Below, piece after piece: positions 45,348-54,389 of a stretch of DNA of 64,000 bases. Position 1 is the first letter of the stretch, and every line of letters begins with the position of its first letter. This stretch comes from Gemmatimonadota bacterium (GTDB lineage Bacteria > Latescibacterota > UBA2968 > UBA8231): positions 47,910 through 111,909 of the forward strand of contig JABHDC010000090.1 of the NCBI GenBank assembly GCA_018673255.1, written 5' to 3'. The notes under the pieces are model-generated. The model had not been told where the DNA came from, did not search any database, and saw only the letters and a program-made list of their open reading frames with translations. The translations under genes and the position numbers were made by a program.

Positions 45348-46835
45348 TCACCACCGAACGAAGAGGACCCCCGCCTCCATCAGGCCACGCACGAGGGTCC
45401 AGCCTCCCATGGCACACACGAGCAACGCGCTGAGGACGGGGATTCGCGCCACCCATCCGTCCGCTGTCGTCAGCCACCTCTCGACCAGGGGCCGCGCGTG
45501 GATCACGAGCACACCGACACCAGAAAGTACCAGCGCCAGACCGAGGCTGAAGGCGAGCAGGAGAAACAGGCCGTGCTGTGCCCCAGACTCCGCCGTCGCC
45601 ATCGTGAGCAAGGCAAAGGCTGAGGCGCAGGGCAGAATGCCACCGGATAGCCCCAGCAGCAACAGGCCGCGCGTCGTCACAGTCGATGGCAGATGCAGAT
45701 GGATGTGCGGATGGGAATGCTCGTGGGCGTGCACGTGGTGCTGAGTTCGCACCATCGGCGGCCCACCGCGTGCAGGTCTCAGCGCAGAGCCCTCGTGCTC
45801 GTGTTCGTGGTGGGCGACGTGCGTGACAGCACTCAGGTGGCGAATCAGCAGCCAACTGCCCACACCGATGATGAGAATCCCCGCCGCTGCGCTCAACCAT
45901 GGCGCCACTTGCCGCACGGGCAGCCACTGCTGGGCCGTGAACAGAACCAGACCGAGTATGGCAACCATCATGACATGCGTAGCGGCGACGATGAGTCCAA
46001 GCAACAGTGCGTGTCGTGTCGTGCCGCGTTCACCAACAAGATATGCGGCAGCCATCGTCTTGCCGTGCCCGGGCGCCAGGGCGTGCAAGGCGCCCAGGAC
46101 CAGTGCCAGGAACCATATCCACGCGGCTGGACGGCGATCCAGACCCAGGCTGATCGCCTCTGCTTTGCCCGGGACTGGCTCGGTTGAATCCGCCGACCAG
46201 AGACCGGCGGCAGGTACGAAATCGACGGTCACATCGATCTGTGCATCGAACCCCTCGATCTGCAGTCCCTTCACGTGGCCGCCCGATTCCAGACGGGCCG
46301 GATCCAGGCCTGCCAGATCGATCAGATCCGCCGCACTGATCACGACGGTTCGGTGGCCTGCCCCCTCGATATCGTTCGCCTCGCGCAGGTGTAACGTGCG
46401 ACGCCCGTCCTCAAAGGCCAGCGGTACCTGCCACTGGAACAGAAGAGCCATGGGAATGGCCATGGCCGTCGCCCCCCCTCGTGGCATAGCCTCCAACGGC
46501 TTGAGTTCGACAGGGATCAGGGCGCCGTCGATCCACAGGTCAATGCCCGAGGACCATTGCCGGGCGCGAGCCTCGATGTAGGCCCGCTCTTCTTCTCGCC
46601 CAAGCAGACCATCTGCATCGGTATCGATCTGTTTCCGAAGGGCAAGAGACGCCAGATCCCCAAATTGCACCTCAAAGCTGCCGGAAAGTTGGTCGACGTC
46701 TACATCGACCCGCGTCACGGTGGCCGCCGCCGTCCCTGTCAGTGAATGCGCGCCCACAGGCGACGCTGCGGCCATACAGAGGACCAGCACACCGAGCACC
46801 GATCGGACGGGCGAGCGAAAAGCCTTGAGGAACAA
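45348..46835 (-). CDS. NicO/RcnA-type nickel-cobalt transporter with N-terminal periplasmic domain
   Basis: An inner-membrane transporter of about 495 residues. After the signal peptide (VLGVLVLCMAAASPVGAHSL) comes a soluble domain with an EF-hand-like loop DTDADGLLGREEE near residue 75. The membrane part begins with WIWFLALVLGALHALAPGHG, the NicO signature HALxPGHGKT. Six or so helices follow, interrupted by a His-rich loop (HVAHHEHEHEG, HHVHAHEHSHPHIHLHL). Efflux or uptake of Ni/Co is inferred from the family. The start is uncertain: TTG at 46835 is used here; TTG at 46889 is also in frame, and neither has a good ribosome-binding site. Confidence 0.85.
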   Translation of the reverse strand: MFLKAFRSPVRSVLGVLVLCMAAASPVGAHSLTGTAAATVTRVDVDVDQLSGSFEVQFGDLASLALRKQIDTDADGLLGREEERAYIEARARQWSSGIDLWIDGALIPVELKPLEAMPRGGATAMAIPMALLFQWQVPLAFEDGRRTLHLREANDIEGAGHRTVVISAADLIDLAGLDPARLESGGHVKGLQIEGFDAQIDVTVDFVPAAGLWSADSTEPVPGKAEAISLGLDRRPAAWIWFLALVLGALHALAPGHGKTMAAAYLVGERGTTRHALLLGLIVAATHVMMVAILGLVLFTAQQWLPVRQVAPWLSAAAGILIIGVGSWLLIRHLSAVTHVAHHEHEHEGSALRPARGGPPMVRTQHHVHAHEHSHPHIHLHLPSTVTTRGLLLLGLSGGILPCASAFALLTMATAESGAQHGLFLLLAFSLGLALVLSGVGVLVIHARPLVERWLTTADGWVARIPVLSALLVCAMGGWTLVRGLMEAGVLFVRW

Positions 46836-47232
46836 GTGGGCGTTGATGACAGACTCCCTGACATGTCGAGGCGAGACGGCTGGAGGCAATGGAGGAGGGG
46901 GCTCAGGAGACCTGAGTCATGGGGTCCGAGCAACATCAATCAAGGTAACGGTGGTAAGTGACCACGTGAAGGCATGCCCCTGCACTTGGGGGAAATGCGA
47001 CAGAACACGGCGCTTCGGGGATGTTCATTGAGGCCTGATGATCCGGACGGGTTCTCGCTTGGGCCTTGCGTTGTGCTTGCCCTGTTCCCGGAGGGCCACC
47101 ATGTTTGGGCCACCGACTCGAACACCCAAGACCCATCAGCAATCGGACTCACCAGAAATCACATCCCGGTCATGCGAGGCTGGCGCCCTGAAGACAGAGC
47201 GTACGCCCTGACCCACCGGAGGAGACCGCAGT
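46836..47232. other. intergenic region between NicO-type gene and cstA
   Basis: About 400 bp between divergent genes. I compared it by eye with the cobalamin and NiCo riboswitch consensus and found no match. A perfect hexamer dyad, CTCAGG-N3-CCTGAG, lies at 46902-46916 and could be an operator. GGAGGAGA just before 47233 is the cstA ribosome-binding site. No coding sequence is supported. Confidence 0.4.
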
Positions 47233-48957
47233 ATGGAAAGCATCCTCATCGCCGTCGTTGCCTTCGTCGGCTACCTGATCGCCTACTACACGTACGGCAA
47301 GTATCTGAGCCAGAAGGTCTTCGGCCTCGATGCCGCGCGCCTGGTACCGTCACACGAGCTCACCGACGGTGTCGACTACGTGCCGACGAAGAAGCAGGTC
47401 ATCTTCGGCCACCACTTCACCTCCATCGCCGGCACGGGCCCGATCGTAGGACCGGCCATCGGCATCATCTGGGGCTGGGTGCCGGCACTGCTGTGGGTGT
47501 TCATCGGCTCAATCTTCATGGGTGCCGTCCACGATCTGGGTGCACTGGTGATCTCGCTGCGGCACAAGGGCCACACCATGGCCGAGATCACCGGTCTGGT
47601 CATGAACCGGCATCTGAAGATCATGTTCTTCATCATCGTCTTCCTCGCCGTGCTGATCGTCATCGCCATCTTCGGTCTCGTCATCGCCATCATCTTCGAC
47701 ATGTATCCCCAGGCCGTGCTGCCCGTGTGGCTGCAGATCCCCATCGCCATCGCCATGGGCCGCGCCATCCAGAGCGGCAAGGCGAATCTGACGCTGGTCA
47801 CGGCACTGGCCGTTGCTGCCATGTATGGGACGATCCTGCTGGGCAATGTGGTACCGGTGCCTATGCCCGAGGTCTTCGGAATCCCCTCTACGGGTGTATG
47901 GACGATCCTGCTGCTCATCTACGCCTATATCGCCTCCACCCTGTCTGTGACAACGCTGCTACAGCCACGTGACTTCATCAACGCCTGGCAGCTGATGGTC
48001 GCCATGGCCCTCGTCGTGCTGGGTATCTTCGTCGCCGCACCGGCGATGGTGGCGCCCGCCTTCAACCTGGCACCTGAGGGCGCACCCCCATGGATGCCCT
48101 TCCTCTTCATCACCATCGCCTGTGGTGCGATTTCCGGCTTCCACTGTCTGGTGTCGAGTGGGACCTCATCGAAACAGATCGACAGCGAACCGGACGCTCG
48201 TTTCGTCGGTTACGGCTCGATGCTGACAGAGGGATTCCTGGCCACGACGGTCCTGATCGCCTGCGGCGCCGGCCTGGCACTGGCCTACACGGGCCCTGAT
48301 GGCCAGGTCCTGACCGGCGAAGCTGCCTTTGCGACCCACTATGGATCCTGGATGGCCTCCAGCGGCCTGGCTTCGAAGGTGGCCGCTTTCGTCGTCGGCG
48401 CCGCCAACATGATCTCATCACTGGGCATGCCGAAGGAATTCGCCATCGTGCTGATGGGTGTCTTCGTCGCATCCTTTGCCGGCACGACACTGGATACGTC
48501 GACCCGCATTCAGCGTTACGTCATCAGCGAACTGGCGAGCGATCTGAAAATCGAGCCTCTCACGCGACGACACCCGGCGACACTGCTTGCCGTCGTCACC
48601 GCCGCCTCACTGGCCTTCTACAATGGTGCTGGCGGCAAGGGTGCCCTGCTGCTGTGGCCCCTGTTCGGTTGCATGAATCAGCTGCTTGCCGGTCTGGCGC
48701 TGGTTGTGATCAGCTACTGGCTGCGTAAGCAGAGCCGGAATTACTACGTCACCTTGATCCCGGCATTGCTGATCATGGTCTTCACCTCATGGGCCCTCGT
48801 CATTACCCTGGGCAGCCTCTACGACAGCAGCAACTATCCCAGCCTGGCCATTGGAGCCATCGCCCTGATCCTGCAGGTCTGGTTGAGTATCGAGGGGCTG
48901 AGCCTGCTGATACGGAATCCGGATGCCGATGCTGTCGAACCGGCGACGGGCGGTTAG
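47233..48957 (+). CDS. cstA: carbon starvation protein CstA, peptide/pyruvate transporter family
   Basis: A 574-residue inner-membrane protein with many hydrophobic helices. The N-terminus matches CstA (YYTYGKYLSQKVFGLD, DYVPTKKQVIFGHHFTSIAG). GTGPIVGPAIGIIWGWVPAL, VHDLGALVISLRHKGHTMAE and the central FHCLVSSGTSSKQIDSE are family signatures. CstA imports pyruvate and peptides during carbon limitation. The length is between the E. coli CstA (701) and the shorter YjiY-type forms. Start ATG is preceded by GGAGGAGA. The gene is not adjacent to other transport genes and converges with the DUF4159 gene. Confidence 0.95.
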   Translation: MESILIAVVAFVGYLIAYYTYGKYLSQKVFGLDAARLVPSHELTDGVDYVPTKKQVIFGHHFTSIAGTGPIVGPAIGIIWGWVPALLWVFIGSIFMGAVHDLGALVISLRHKGHTMAEITGLVMNRHLKIMFFIIVFLAVLIVIAIFGLVIAIIFDMYPQAVLPVWLQIPIAIAMGRAIQSGKANLTLVTALAVAAMYGTILLGNVVPVPMPEVFGIPSTGVWTILLLIYAYIASTLSVTTLLQPRDFINAWQLMVAMALVVLGIFVAAPAMVAPAFNLAPEGAPPWMPFLFITIACGAISGFHCLVSSGTSSKQIDSEPDARFVGYGSMLTEGFLATTVLIACGAGLALAYTGPDGQVLTGEAAFATHYGSWMASSGLASKVAAFVVGAANMISSLGMPKEFAIVLMGVFVASFAGTTLDTSTRIQRYVISELASDLKIEPLTRRHPATLLAVVTAASLAFYNGAGGKGALLLWPLFGCMNQLLAGLALVVISYWLRKQSRNYYVTLIPALLIMVFTSWALVITLGSLYDSSNYPSLAIGAIALILQVWLSIEGLSLLIRNPDADAVEPATGG

Positions 48958-49000
48958 TTTCCGCCCAGCCTCGCCTCTGTCATGCCTGCCAACGCGCCAT

Positions 49001-49951
49001 TCAGGGCGTTGGCGGCACCGGATCCACTCGGCGTAGAACGATCCTGTTCGCCTTCTCAGAATGCTGAAGGGCGTAGTGGACGGCATTGATGAGCAGTCGC
49101 ATCTGCGCTTCGTTACCATCGCTCTGCGCCAGGGAATGCACGTAGCCACGATCACTGAAAAGGGCGACGAGTCGGCCCTCCAGGAACAGGCCCTCCAGGG
49201 CGTGTCGTGGTCGTGCGAGATCCAGGCCGGGGGGAGCGCCATTGAAGGCGTAAGGGGCTGCGAAGATCGGGTGATGATCGGCGATCCGCCGCAATTGCGC
49301 CCTGCGGCCCAGGGCGCGGCGGAACATGTCACGAAGGGCAGCCTCTGCCTGGCTGAATTCCAGATGCGGTTCGGCACTGTCGACGAAGAGAAAGCCCCCT
49401 GTCTGCAGGTGAACCTTCAGTGAGGCCGCCTCAGCGTCGGTGAGTTCGAAGGCCCGATCGGCGGTGATGAAGACAAAGGGAGACCGCTCGAATTCGGGCG
49501 AACCGATGAACATGTGGCGATCCACGATCGCCGCGATCCGGGTCTGTCGCGCCAGGGCATCGACAAGATTTGGCATCGCCTTGGCTGCAGACGGGAACTG
49601 CGGCCTCAGTGTCGTTGACCAGGCCTGCGCCAGACGGACGAACCCCAGCAACTGGTCACCGCCGGCACCGAGCACCCGCCCGCCACGCACCTGCTTCAAC
49701 TCGCGACTGGCCTCGGAGGCCACGCGGGTGAGCCAGTCACTTCCTGACGCAGAAACCACGTGCAGCGTGTCTCCAGGCACCAACAGCTGGCTGGCGCGTC
49801 TCACACTGGCACAGGGCTCCTCGCCGGTGCACGGGGACAAATCCTGACCATCAGGTGCGATCGTGTAGATGGTGGCATCGACGCCAACCGGCCAGGCCAG
49901 GGCCAGGCAGACCAGGGCCGGGCAGAGAGCGATCACGTTCCGGAGCCACAT
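49001..49951 (-). CDS. exported DUF4159 protein with a beta-helix-like N-terminal remnant
   Basis: A 316-residue protein with a signal peptide (MWLRNVIALCPALVCLALA). Residues about 28-65 read like the opening of a parallel beta-helix domain (IYTIAPDGQDLSPC, PCASVRRASQLLVPGDTLHV), which then breaks off. A DUF4159 domain fills about 120-290: SPFVFITADRAFELTDAEAA, LQTGGFLFVDSAEPH, and near the end MRLLINAVHYALQ. It is a divergent homologue of the protein at 6787-7491, but it is alone here, not in a MoxR operon. An AAAGGAGAG precedes the ATG. Function is unknown. Confidence 0.75.
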   Translation of the reverse strand: MWLRNVIALCPALVCLALAWPVGVDATIYTIAPDGQDLSPCTGEEPCASVRRASQLLVPGDTLHVVSASGSDWLTRVASEASRELKQVRGGRVLGAGGDQLLGFVRLAQAWSTTLRPQFPSAAKAMPNLVDALARQTRIAAIVDRHMFIGSPEFERSPFVFITADRAFELTDAEAASLKVHLQTGGFLFVDSAEPHLEFSQAEAALRDMFRRALGRRAQLRRIADHHPIFAAPYAFNGAPPGLDLARPRHALEGLFLEGRLVALFSDRGYVHSLAQSDGNEAQMRLLINAVHYALQHSEKANRIVLRRVDPVPPTP

Positions 49952-50049
49952 GCTTCTCTCCTTTGGGTTGCAACTGCAATACCGACACCGACCTCATCAC
50001 GAGTGACGCCGACCGTAAGGCTGCGTAAGATATAGTGAACGAAGAGCCC

Positions 50050-52149
50050 ATGACCTCATCCTGCTTCCCTCTCTCACTTCCTGTGCAACTGTCGCGTCTG
50101 CCATGGCTCGCGCTGCTGGCCGTGCTCTGTCTGCTGGTCTCACGCCCGGTGGCAGCGGATCTGATCGGTGTCTCGTGGCAGGACTACGACCACCTTCGGC
50201 AGCTGTCTCAGACGCAGGGACTGGATCTGAGATACGTAAATGGGGACATCGCCCTCTTCGATATCGATCCGGGCACCTCGGTCCCCGGTTCTGCTTTACT
50301 CTTTCAGGACCGCCTGGGTTCCGGGGAGGCCTATTTCCTCGTAGATCACCTGCACGGGCACACGCGGCCACCGGGCACTCATCTCGTCTACGCCGACACA
50401 GATGGGTGGGCACTGTTTCGATTGCCGACACAGCAGTTGGCAGAGGTCCTGAATCAGGAGCATTTCCTCTATCCCCTGCCAGCGACATTCCAGTTGGGGA
50501 CACCGCGCGCACGCGCTGCCCGCCCCCTCGACCGTGACCCCTCGCCCGCAGTGGCCTCTCTGATCGCCCAGGTCGATGCCGGCCGCCTCGAGGAGTATGT
50601 GCAGGATCTCAGTTTCTACGACCCCTCACTGGGCGCAATCGCGGGCAATGTTCGCACGCGGTATGCCCGTCGTCCCGAGACATTCGAGAGCACGCAGTAT
50701 CTGCAGCAGCAACTGGCAGCGATGCTGCCCACCGCGACGGTGACGCTGGACACCTTCCGGATCACACCGGACGATTCGCTGATGTATAACGTCGTGGCCG
50801 AGATGCCGGGCACAGACCCGGAGGCGGGATCCTACATCATATGTGCCCATTACGACGCCATCGGCTCGCGCTCTCGATCCAGTCACATGGCTTCGATCGG
50901 CGAGACCGACTGCGACCCGGATGCCGGCATCTACAACGACTGCAGCTGGCGCTGGCAGGATCACCCGGCCCCCGGGGCAGACGATAATGGTTCAGGTGTC
51001 GCCGTGGTGCTGGAGGCGGCCCGCGCCCTGGCCCAGGCCCCCACGCCGCCCTGGTCGATCCGTTTCATCGCCTGGTCCGGCGAGGAACTCGGCCTGTGGG
51101 GCAGCAAGCATTACGCCGAGGCAGCACGACAGGCCGACGATCACATCCTGGGTGTGCTGAACTTTGACATGATCGGCTTCAACGATCTGGCCAACCGGAT
51201 CGAGCTGGTCTCCAACCCCGCTTCCCAGTGGCTGATCGATCACCTGATCGCGACAAATAATCGATACGATATTGGCCTGCAGATCGACGTGCTCGCCGAT
51301 CCCTTCGCCGGCCTGAGCGACCACGCACCCTTCTGGGCCCGCGGGTATGATGCGATTCTCGGTATCGAAAACTACCTGCCCACCGACAGCACCCATGCCA
51401 GCGTCCTGAATGGCGACTACCGGGTCAATTCCCAGTATCACACGGTCGCCGACCTGCCCGACAGTATCAACTGGGAACTGGTGGCTGACATCACCCGCCT
51501 CACCGTAGCAGCATTGGCCCAGTTCTCTCAGGAGCAGGGCCTGGCCAATCTTGCCGTATTCACCGACGATGTTCGCAGCGTGGACGACGAACTACGGATC
51601 CACGTTACGAATCTGGGTGTGGCGGATGTCACCGATCCATTTGCCCTGCAGATCTCCAGGTGTGCCGCCGATTCCACATCCTGCCAGATCGTGTATACGC
51701 AGGAAGTCACCACGGTGTTGCCCGCCGGGGGTGTGGCGGCGGTCGAGATTCCCTGGCGACGCTTCGGAGATACGGTCCTGCTGGTGGAGGTCGATCCAGA
51801 TGATCGCATCGTCGAAGAGGGCCTGGCGAGTGACAACTCGACCTACCAGCACTTGCGGATCGTTCCCACCTCAGGTGTGGTCGTGTTCCCCAATCCCTAT
51901 CGTGTCGGTCAGGATGACGGGATCTACTTCAGCGGACTGCCCTTGTTCAGCCGCGTCCAGATTCTGTCGCCCCACGGGGAATTGATCTGGGAGGGCCGCG
52001 AAGAAGATCAGGGTAAGTTGAGTGGGGAAATCCGCTGGGATGGAACCAATGAAAATGGCTTCTCCGTCGGATCCGGGGTCTACATCTATATGGCAAGCAG
52101 TTTCGAAGGAGAGATGATCCGGCGTGGTAAAATTGCCGTCGTGCGCTGA
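50050..52149 (+). CDS. secreted M28-family zinc aminopeptidase with CARDB and FlgD-like tail
   Basis: A 699-residue exported metallopeptidase. A signal peptide (SRLPWLALLAVLCLLVSRPVAA) is followed by a propeptide-like region. The M28 catalytic domain has all zinc-site residues: His267 (CAHYD), Asp311 (GADDNGSG), Glu345-Glu346 (SGEELG), Asp373 (LNFDMIG) and His464 (QYHTVAD). An insertion with paired cysteines (TDCDPDAGIYNDCS) lies just before the second ligand. A CARDB-like Ig domain follows (LRIHVTNLGVADVTD), then a FlgD/T9SS-type tail (FPNPYRVGQDDG, WDGTNENGFSVGSGVYIY). The ATG at 50050 follows GAAGAG; GTG 50035 is also in frame. The next gene starts 4 bp downstream. Confidence 0.88.
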   Translation: MTSSCFPLSLPVQLSRLPWLALLAVLCLLVSRPVAADLIGVSWQDYDHLRQLSQTQGLDLRYVNGDIALFDIDPGTSVPGSALLFQDRLGSGEAYFLVDHLHGHTRPPGTHLVYADTDGWALFRLPTQQLAEVLNQEHFLYPLPATFQLGTPRARAARPLDRDPSPAVASLIAQVDAGRLEEYVQDLSFYDPSLGAIAGNVRTRYARRPETFESTQYLQQQLAAMLPTATVTLDTFRITPDDSLMYNVVAEMPGTDPEAGSYIICAHYDAIGSRSRSSHMASIGETDCDPDAGIYNDCSWRWQDHPAPGADDNGSGVAVVLEAARALAQAPTPPWSIRFIAWSGEELGLWGSKHYAEAARQADDHILGVLNFDMIGFNDLANRIELVSNPASQWLIDHLIATNNRYDIGLQIDVLADPFAGLSDHAPFWARGYDAILGIENYLPTDSTHASVLNGDYRVNSQYHTVADLPDSINWELVADITRLTVAALAQFSQEQGLANLAVFTDDVRSVDDELRIHVTNLGVADVTDPFALQISRCAADSTSCQIVYTQEVTTVLPAGGVAAVEIPWRRFGDTVLLVEVDPDDRIVEEGLASDNSTYQHLRIVPTSGVVVFPNPYRVGQDDGIYFSGLPLFSRVQILSPHGELIWEGREEDQGKLSGEIRWDGTNENGFSVGSGVYIYMASSFEGEMIRRGKIAVVR

Positions 52150-52153
52150 ACAC

Positions 52154-53941
52154 GTGAGTCACCCCTGGTGGGGACTGGCAGCCGCTATGGTGCTCGCATC
52201 GTCGAGCCTGCCAGTCATGGCAGGTGTGAAGATCGCCGATGCCCATGCCGCCGGCGTCCTCGACGCACATACGGCCGCAGCCTACCAGTTACTCGAACGC
52301 CGCAATCCGGATGCCGTGCCGGGGATGTTTCAGGAAACCCTCGAGCCGCTTCGCTGCGCCACACATCTGGCCGTGGCCGCCAATGATCTGCTGTCCAGTG
52401 CCTCTCCAGCAGCCGGCAAGGTGCTGCTGGAAGCCTTACAACGCCCGCGGCTGGCGCATTCAACCCTGTCACCGTCGGGCCACTTCAGGGTCCACTACGA
52501 CACAGAGGGTCGCGAAGCGGTTGAGGCCGTCGATGTCAACCTCAATGGCATCCCCGACTATGTCGATGCCACTGCCGACATTGCCGACAGCATGTGGGCG
52601 CTGGAGATCGATTCGCTCGGTTACCGTGCGCCGCCATCCGACGGCGACGCCGGTGGTGGGAGTGAGACCGATATCTACATCCTCGATCTGGGCCGAACTC
52701 AGAATTACGGCATCACCTACCCCACTTCCAGCGGCTCCACCGGTCCCAGCTACATCGAGGTCGACAATGACTTCACCAATCCGATCTACGGATCGACCTT
52801 CGCCTGTCCGGGCAATCCGGGCACGCGGGAACTGGACGCACTGCGCGTCACCCTTGCCCATGAATTCTTCCACGTCATCCAGTTCGGCTACTACCAGGGC
52901 GTCGATGGACGCTGGTGGCAGGAAGCATCGGCCACGTGGATGGAGGATGTCGCCTATCCAGCACTGGACGACTATCTGCAATACGTCTGCACCTTCCTGC
53001 TCGTGCCCCGGCGCTCCCTCGATTCAGGCCTTCCGGGCGCCGGAGACCTGCACCCCTATGGTGCTTCCGTATTCGCTCACTTCCTCGACCAGCGTTACGA
53101 GCGCGATGTGGTGCGCTGGATCTGGGAGGAGAATGGCGAACGTCTGAACAGTTCGCTGGATAATTTCCACCGCGCCATCCTCAATGTCGATGAGGACGGG
53201 TTGGATGGCGCCTATGCCGATATGGGCGTGTGGTCCTACTTCACGGGCGAACGTCACCAACCCGGATTCTTTTCCGAGGGTGAGAAATACCCGGAGAACT
53301 ACATCGTCCCCTTCCCCGTTGCAGCCAAGACCGCCATTGCCGACAGTGGCCGGATCGATCACATGGCTACGGCCTACGTACGATTCGATCCACGTCTACT
53401 ACCGGGTGGCGTCACGATTGAGACGCAGCTGGCACGAGGACGCTGGGCGCGGCAGCTGGTTCTGGTCTCGGATGCCGGCGTCGAAGTACGGGATGTGGAC
53501 GATGTGGGAAGCATCGTCCTGCCCGGCTGGAATGCCTACGAGGATGTGGCTCTTGTGATCAGCAACGTCGACTTCATCGGCCTGGGACTCAACTACAAGG
53601 TGACCGTCGAATACGACCCGGATCTGAGCGATGCCCCGTCCCCGGACAGACTCGCCTTGCTGCCCAGCTATCCCAACCCCTTCCGTCCTGCCGCCGATCA
53701 AAATGCGCAGATTCCCTTCGAGCTGAATCACACAAGCCCGGTGACTCGTCTGTCGATCTACGCCGTCGACGGCACCGTGGTGCGGCTATTCGATCTGGGT
53801 GCGCGATCCGCCCGACGTTATTCGCAGCGCTGGGATGGGACCAACGACGAAGGTGTGCTGGTCAGTTCCGGGGTCTACCACTATGTGCTGGAAGCGGCAG
53901 GGCAGGTTCGCCGTGGCTCACTGGCATTGATCCGTGACTGA
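52154..53941 (+). CDS. secreted metalloprotease of the MXAN_6640 type with FlgD-like tail
   Basis: A 595-residue exported protein. Signal peptide WWGLAAAMVLASSSLPVMAG. A zinc-metallopeptidase HExxH motif, HEFFH at residues 236-240, is followed by WWQEASATWMEDVAYP, the third-ligand region of this family. Acidic calcium-type loops appear before it (VDVNLNGIPDYVDATADIAD). The C-terminal tail (YPNPFRPAADQNAQIPFELN, RWDGTNDEGVLVSSGVYHY) matches the tails of the M28 protein and of the propeller protein at 4536, suggesting shared secretion or surface anchoring. It begins at a GTG 4 bp after the M28 stop; a GTG at 52124 would overlap that gene. An intrinsic terminator follows. Confidence 0.82.
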   Translation: MSHPWWGLAAAMVLASSSLPVMAGVKIADAHAAGVLDAHTAAAYQLLERRNPDAVPGMFQETLEPLRCATHLAVAANDLLSSASPAAGKVLLEALQRPRLAHSTLSPSGHFRVHYDTEGREAVEAVDVNLNGIPDYVDATADIADSMWALEIDSLGYRAPPSDGDAGGGSETDIYILDLGRTQNYGITYPTSSGSTGPSYIEVDNDFTNPIYGSTFACPGNPGTRELDALRVTLAHEFFHVIQFGYYQGVDGRWWQEASATWMEDVAYPALDDYLQYVCTFLLVPRRSLDSGLPGAGDLHPYGASVFAHFLDQRYERDVVRWIWEENGERLNSSLDNFHRAILNVDEDGLDGAYADMGVWSYFTGERHQPGFFSEGEKYPENYIVPFPVAAKTAIADSGRIDHMATAYVRFDPRLLPGGVTIETQLARGRWARQLVLVSDAGVEVRDVDDVGSIVLPGWNAYEDVALVISNVDFIGLGLNYKVTVEYDPDLSDAPSPDRLALLPSYPNPFRPAADQNAQIPFELNHTSPVTRLSIYAVDGTVVRLFDLGARSARRYSQRWDGTNDEGVLVSSGVYHYVLEAAGQVRRGSLALIRD

Positions 53942-53984
53942 GTAGGCCAGTCCGCAACTGAGTCAGCTACGCGCATCAACACAC

Positions 53985-54025
53985 GAAAGGCCGCATCCCC
54001 ATCCGGGAGTTGCGGCCCTTTCTAT
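53985..54025 (+). terminator. intrinsic terminator after the two secreted proteases
   Basis: GAAAGGCCGCA (53985-53995) pairs with TGCGGCCCTTTC (54010-54021), with one bulged base and a loop of about 14 nt, and is followed by TATT. It lies 44 bp after the metalloprotease stop, so it ends the M28-metalloprotease transcript. The AAAG/CTTT flanks make it partly bidirectional. Confidence 0.72.
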
Positions 54026-54067
54026 TCCCTGGTCTGCTGCTGAGGCTGAGCGACCCAGTCGGTCGAT

Positions 54068-54382
54068 CTACTCTTCTTCGCCGCGTTTTTCCCGGCGCTC
54101 CTGGAGTTCGTCTTCCTCCTCACGAAGTTCACTCAGCCGATCGTCCATCACCGTCAGTTCGTGGGTGAAGTCGCGGATGTCGCTCGACACGGACCGCTCT
54201 AGTAGAGCTGCCTCTTCGACCTTCATCTCAGCTTCGCCCCGCCGCCGACCGATCTCTTCCCGTTCGGACATCATGGTGATGATATGGCGCTGCCGCCGTT
54301 TCTGAATCATCGCCGTCTGCCATTTCGCCCCCGCGGCGATGATGACCATCATCAGGCAGACCATGAGCACCAGATTCTCCAT
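54068..54382 (-). CDS. small membrane-anchored coiled-coil protein (unknown function)
   Basis: A 104-residue protein. Residues 3-20 form one hydrophobic helix (NLVLMVCLMMVIIAAGA), then a basic patch KRRQRH, and a highly charged coiled coil to the C-terminus (DRLSELREEEDELQERRE). This looks like a bitopic inner-membrane protein with a cytoplasmic coiled coil; the basic patch fits the positive-inside rule. GAGGGAAAG precedes the ATG. I know no family name; the size and layout recall PspB/PspC-type or FtsB-type proteins, but no signature supports either. It is the second of two such genes, 7 bp apart. Confidence 0.6.
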   Translation of the reverse strand: MENLVLMVCLMMVIIAAGAKWQTAMIQKRRQRHIITMMSEREEIGRRRGEAEMKVEEAALLERSVSSDIRDFTHELTVMDDRLSELREEEDELQERREKRGEEE

Positions 54383-54389
54383 CTTTCCC

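Noticed and set aside
46836..47232. Cobalamin or nickel/cobalt riboswitch in front of the NicO-type gene
   Set aside because: No conserved core blocks of either riboswitch could be matched by eye.
46974..47972. A 332-codon plus-strand frame starting before cstA
   Set aside because: Most of it is in another frame of cstA and is His/Arg-rich; no ribosome-binding site or family signature.
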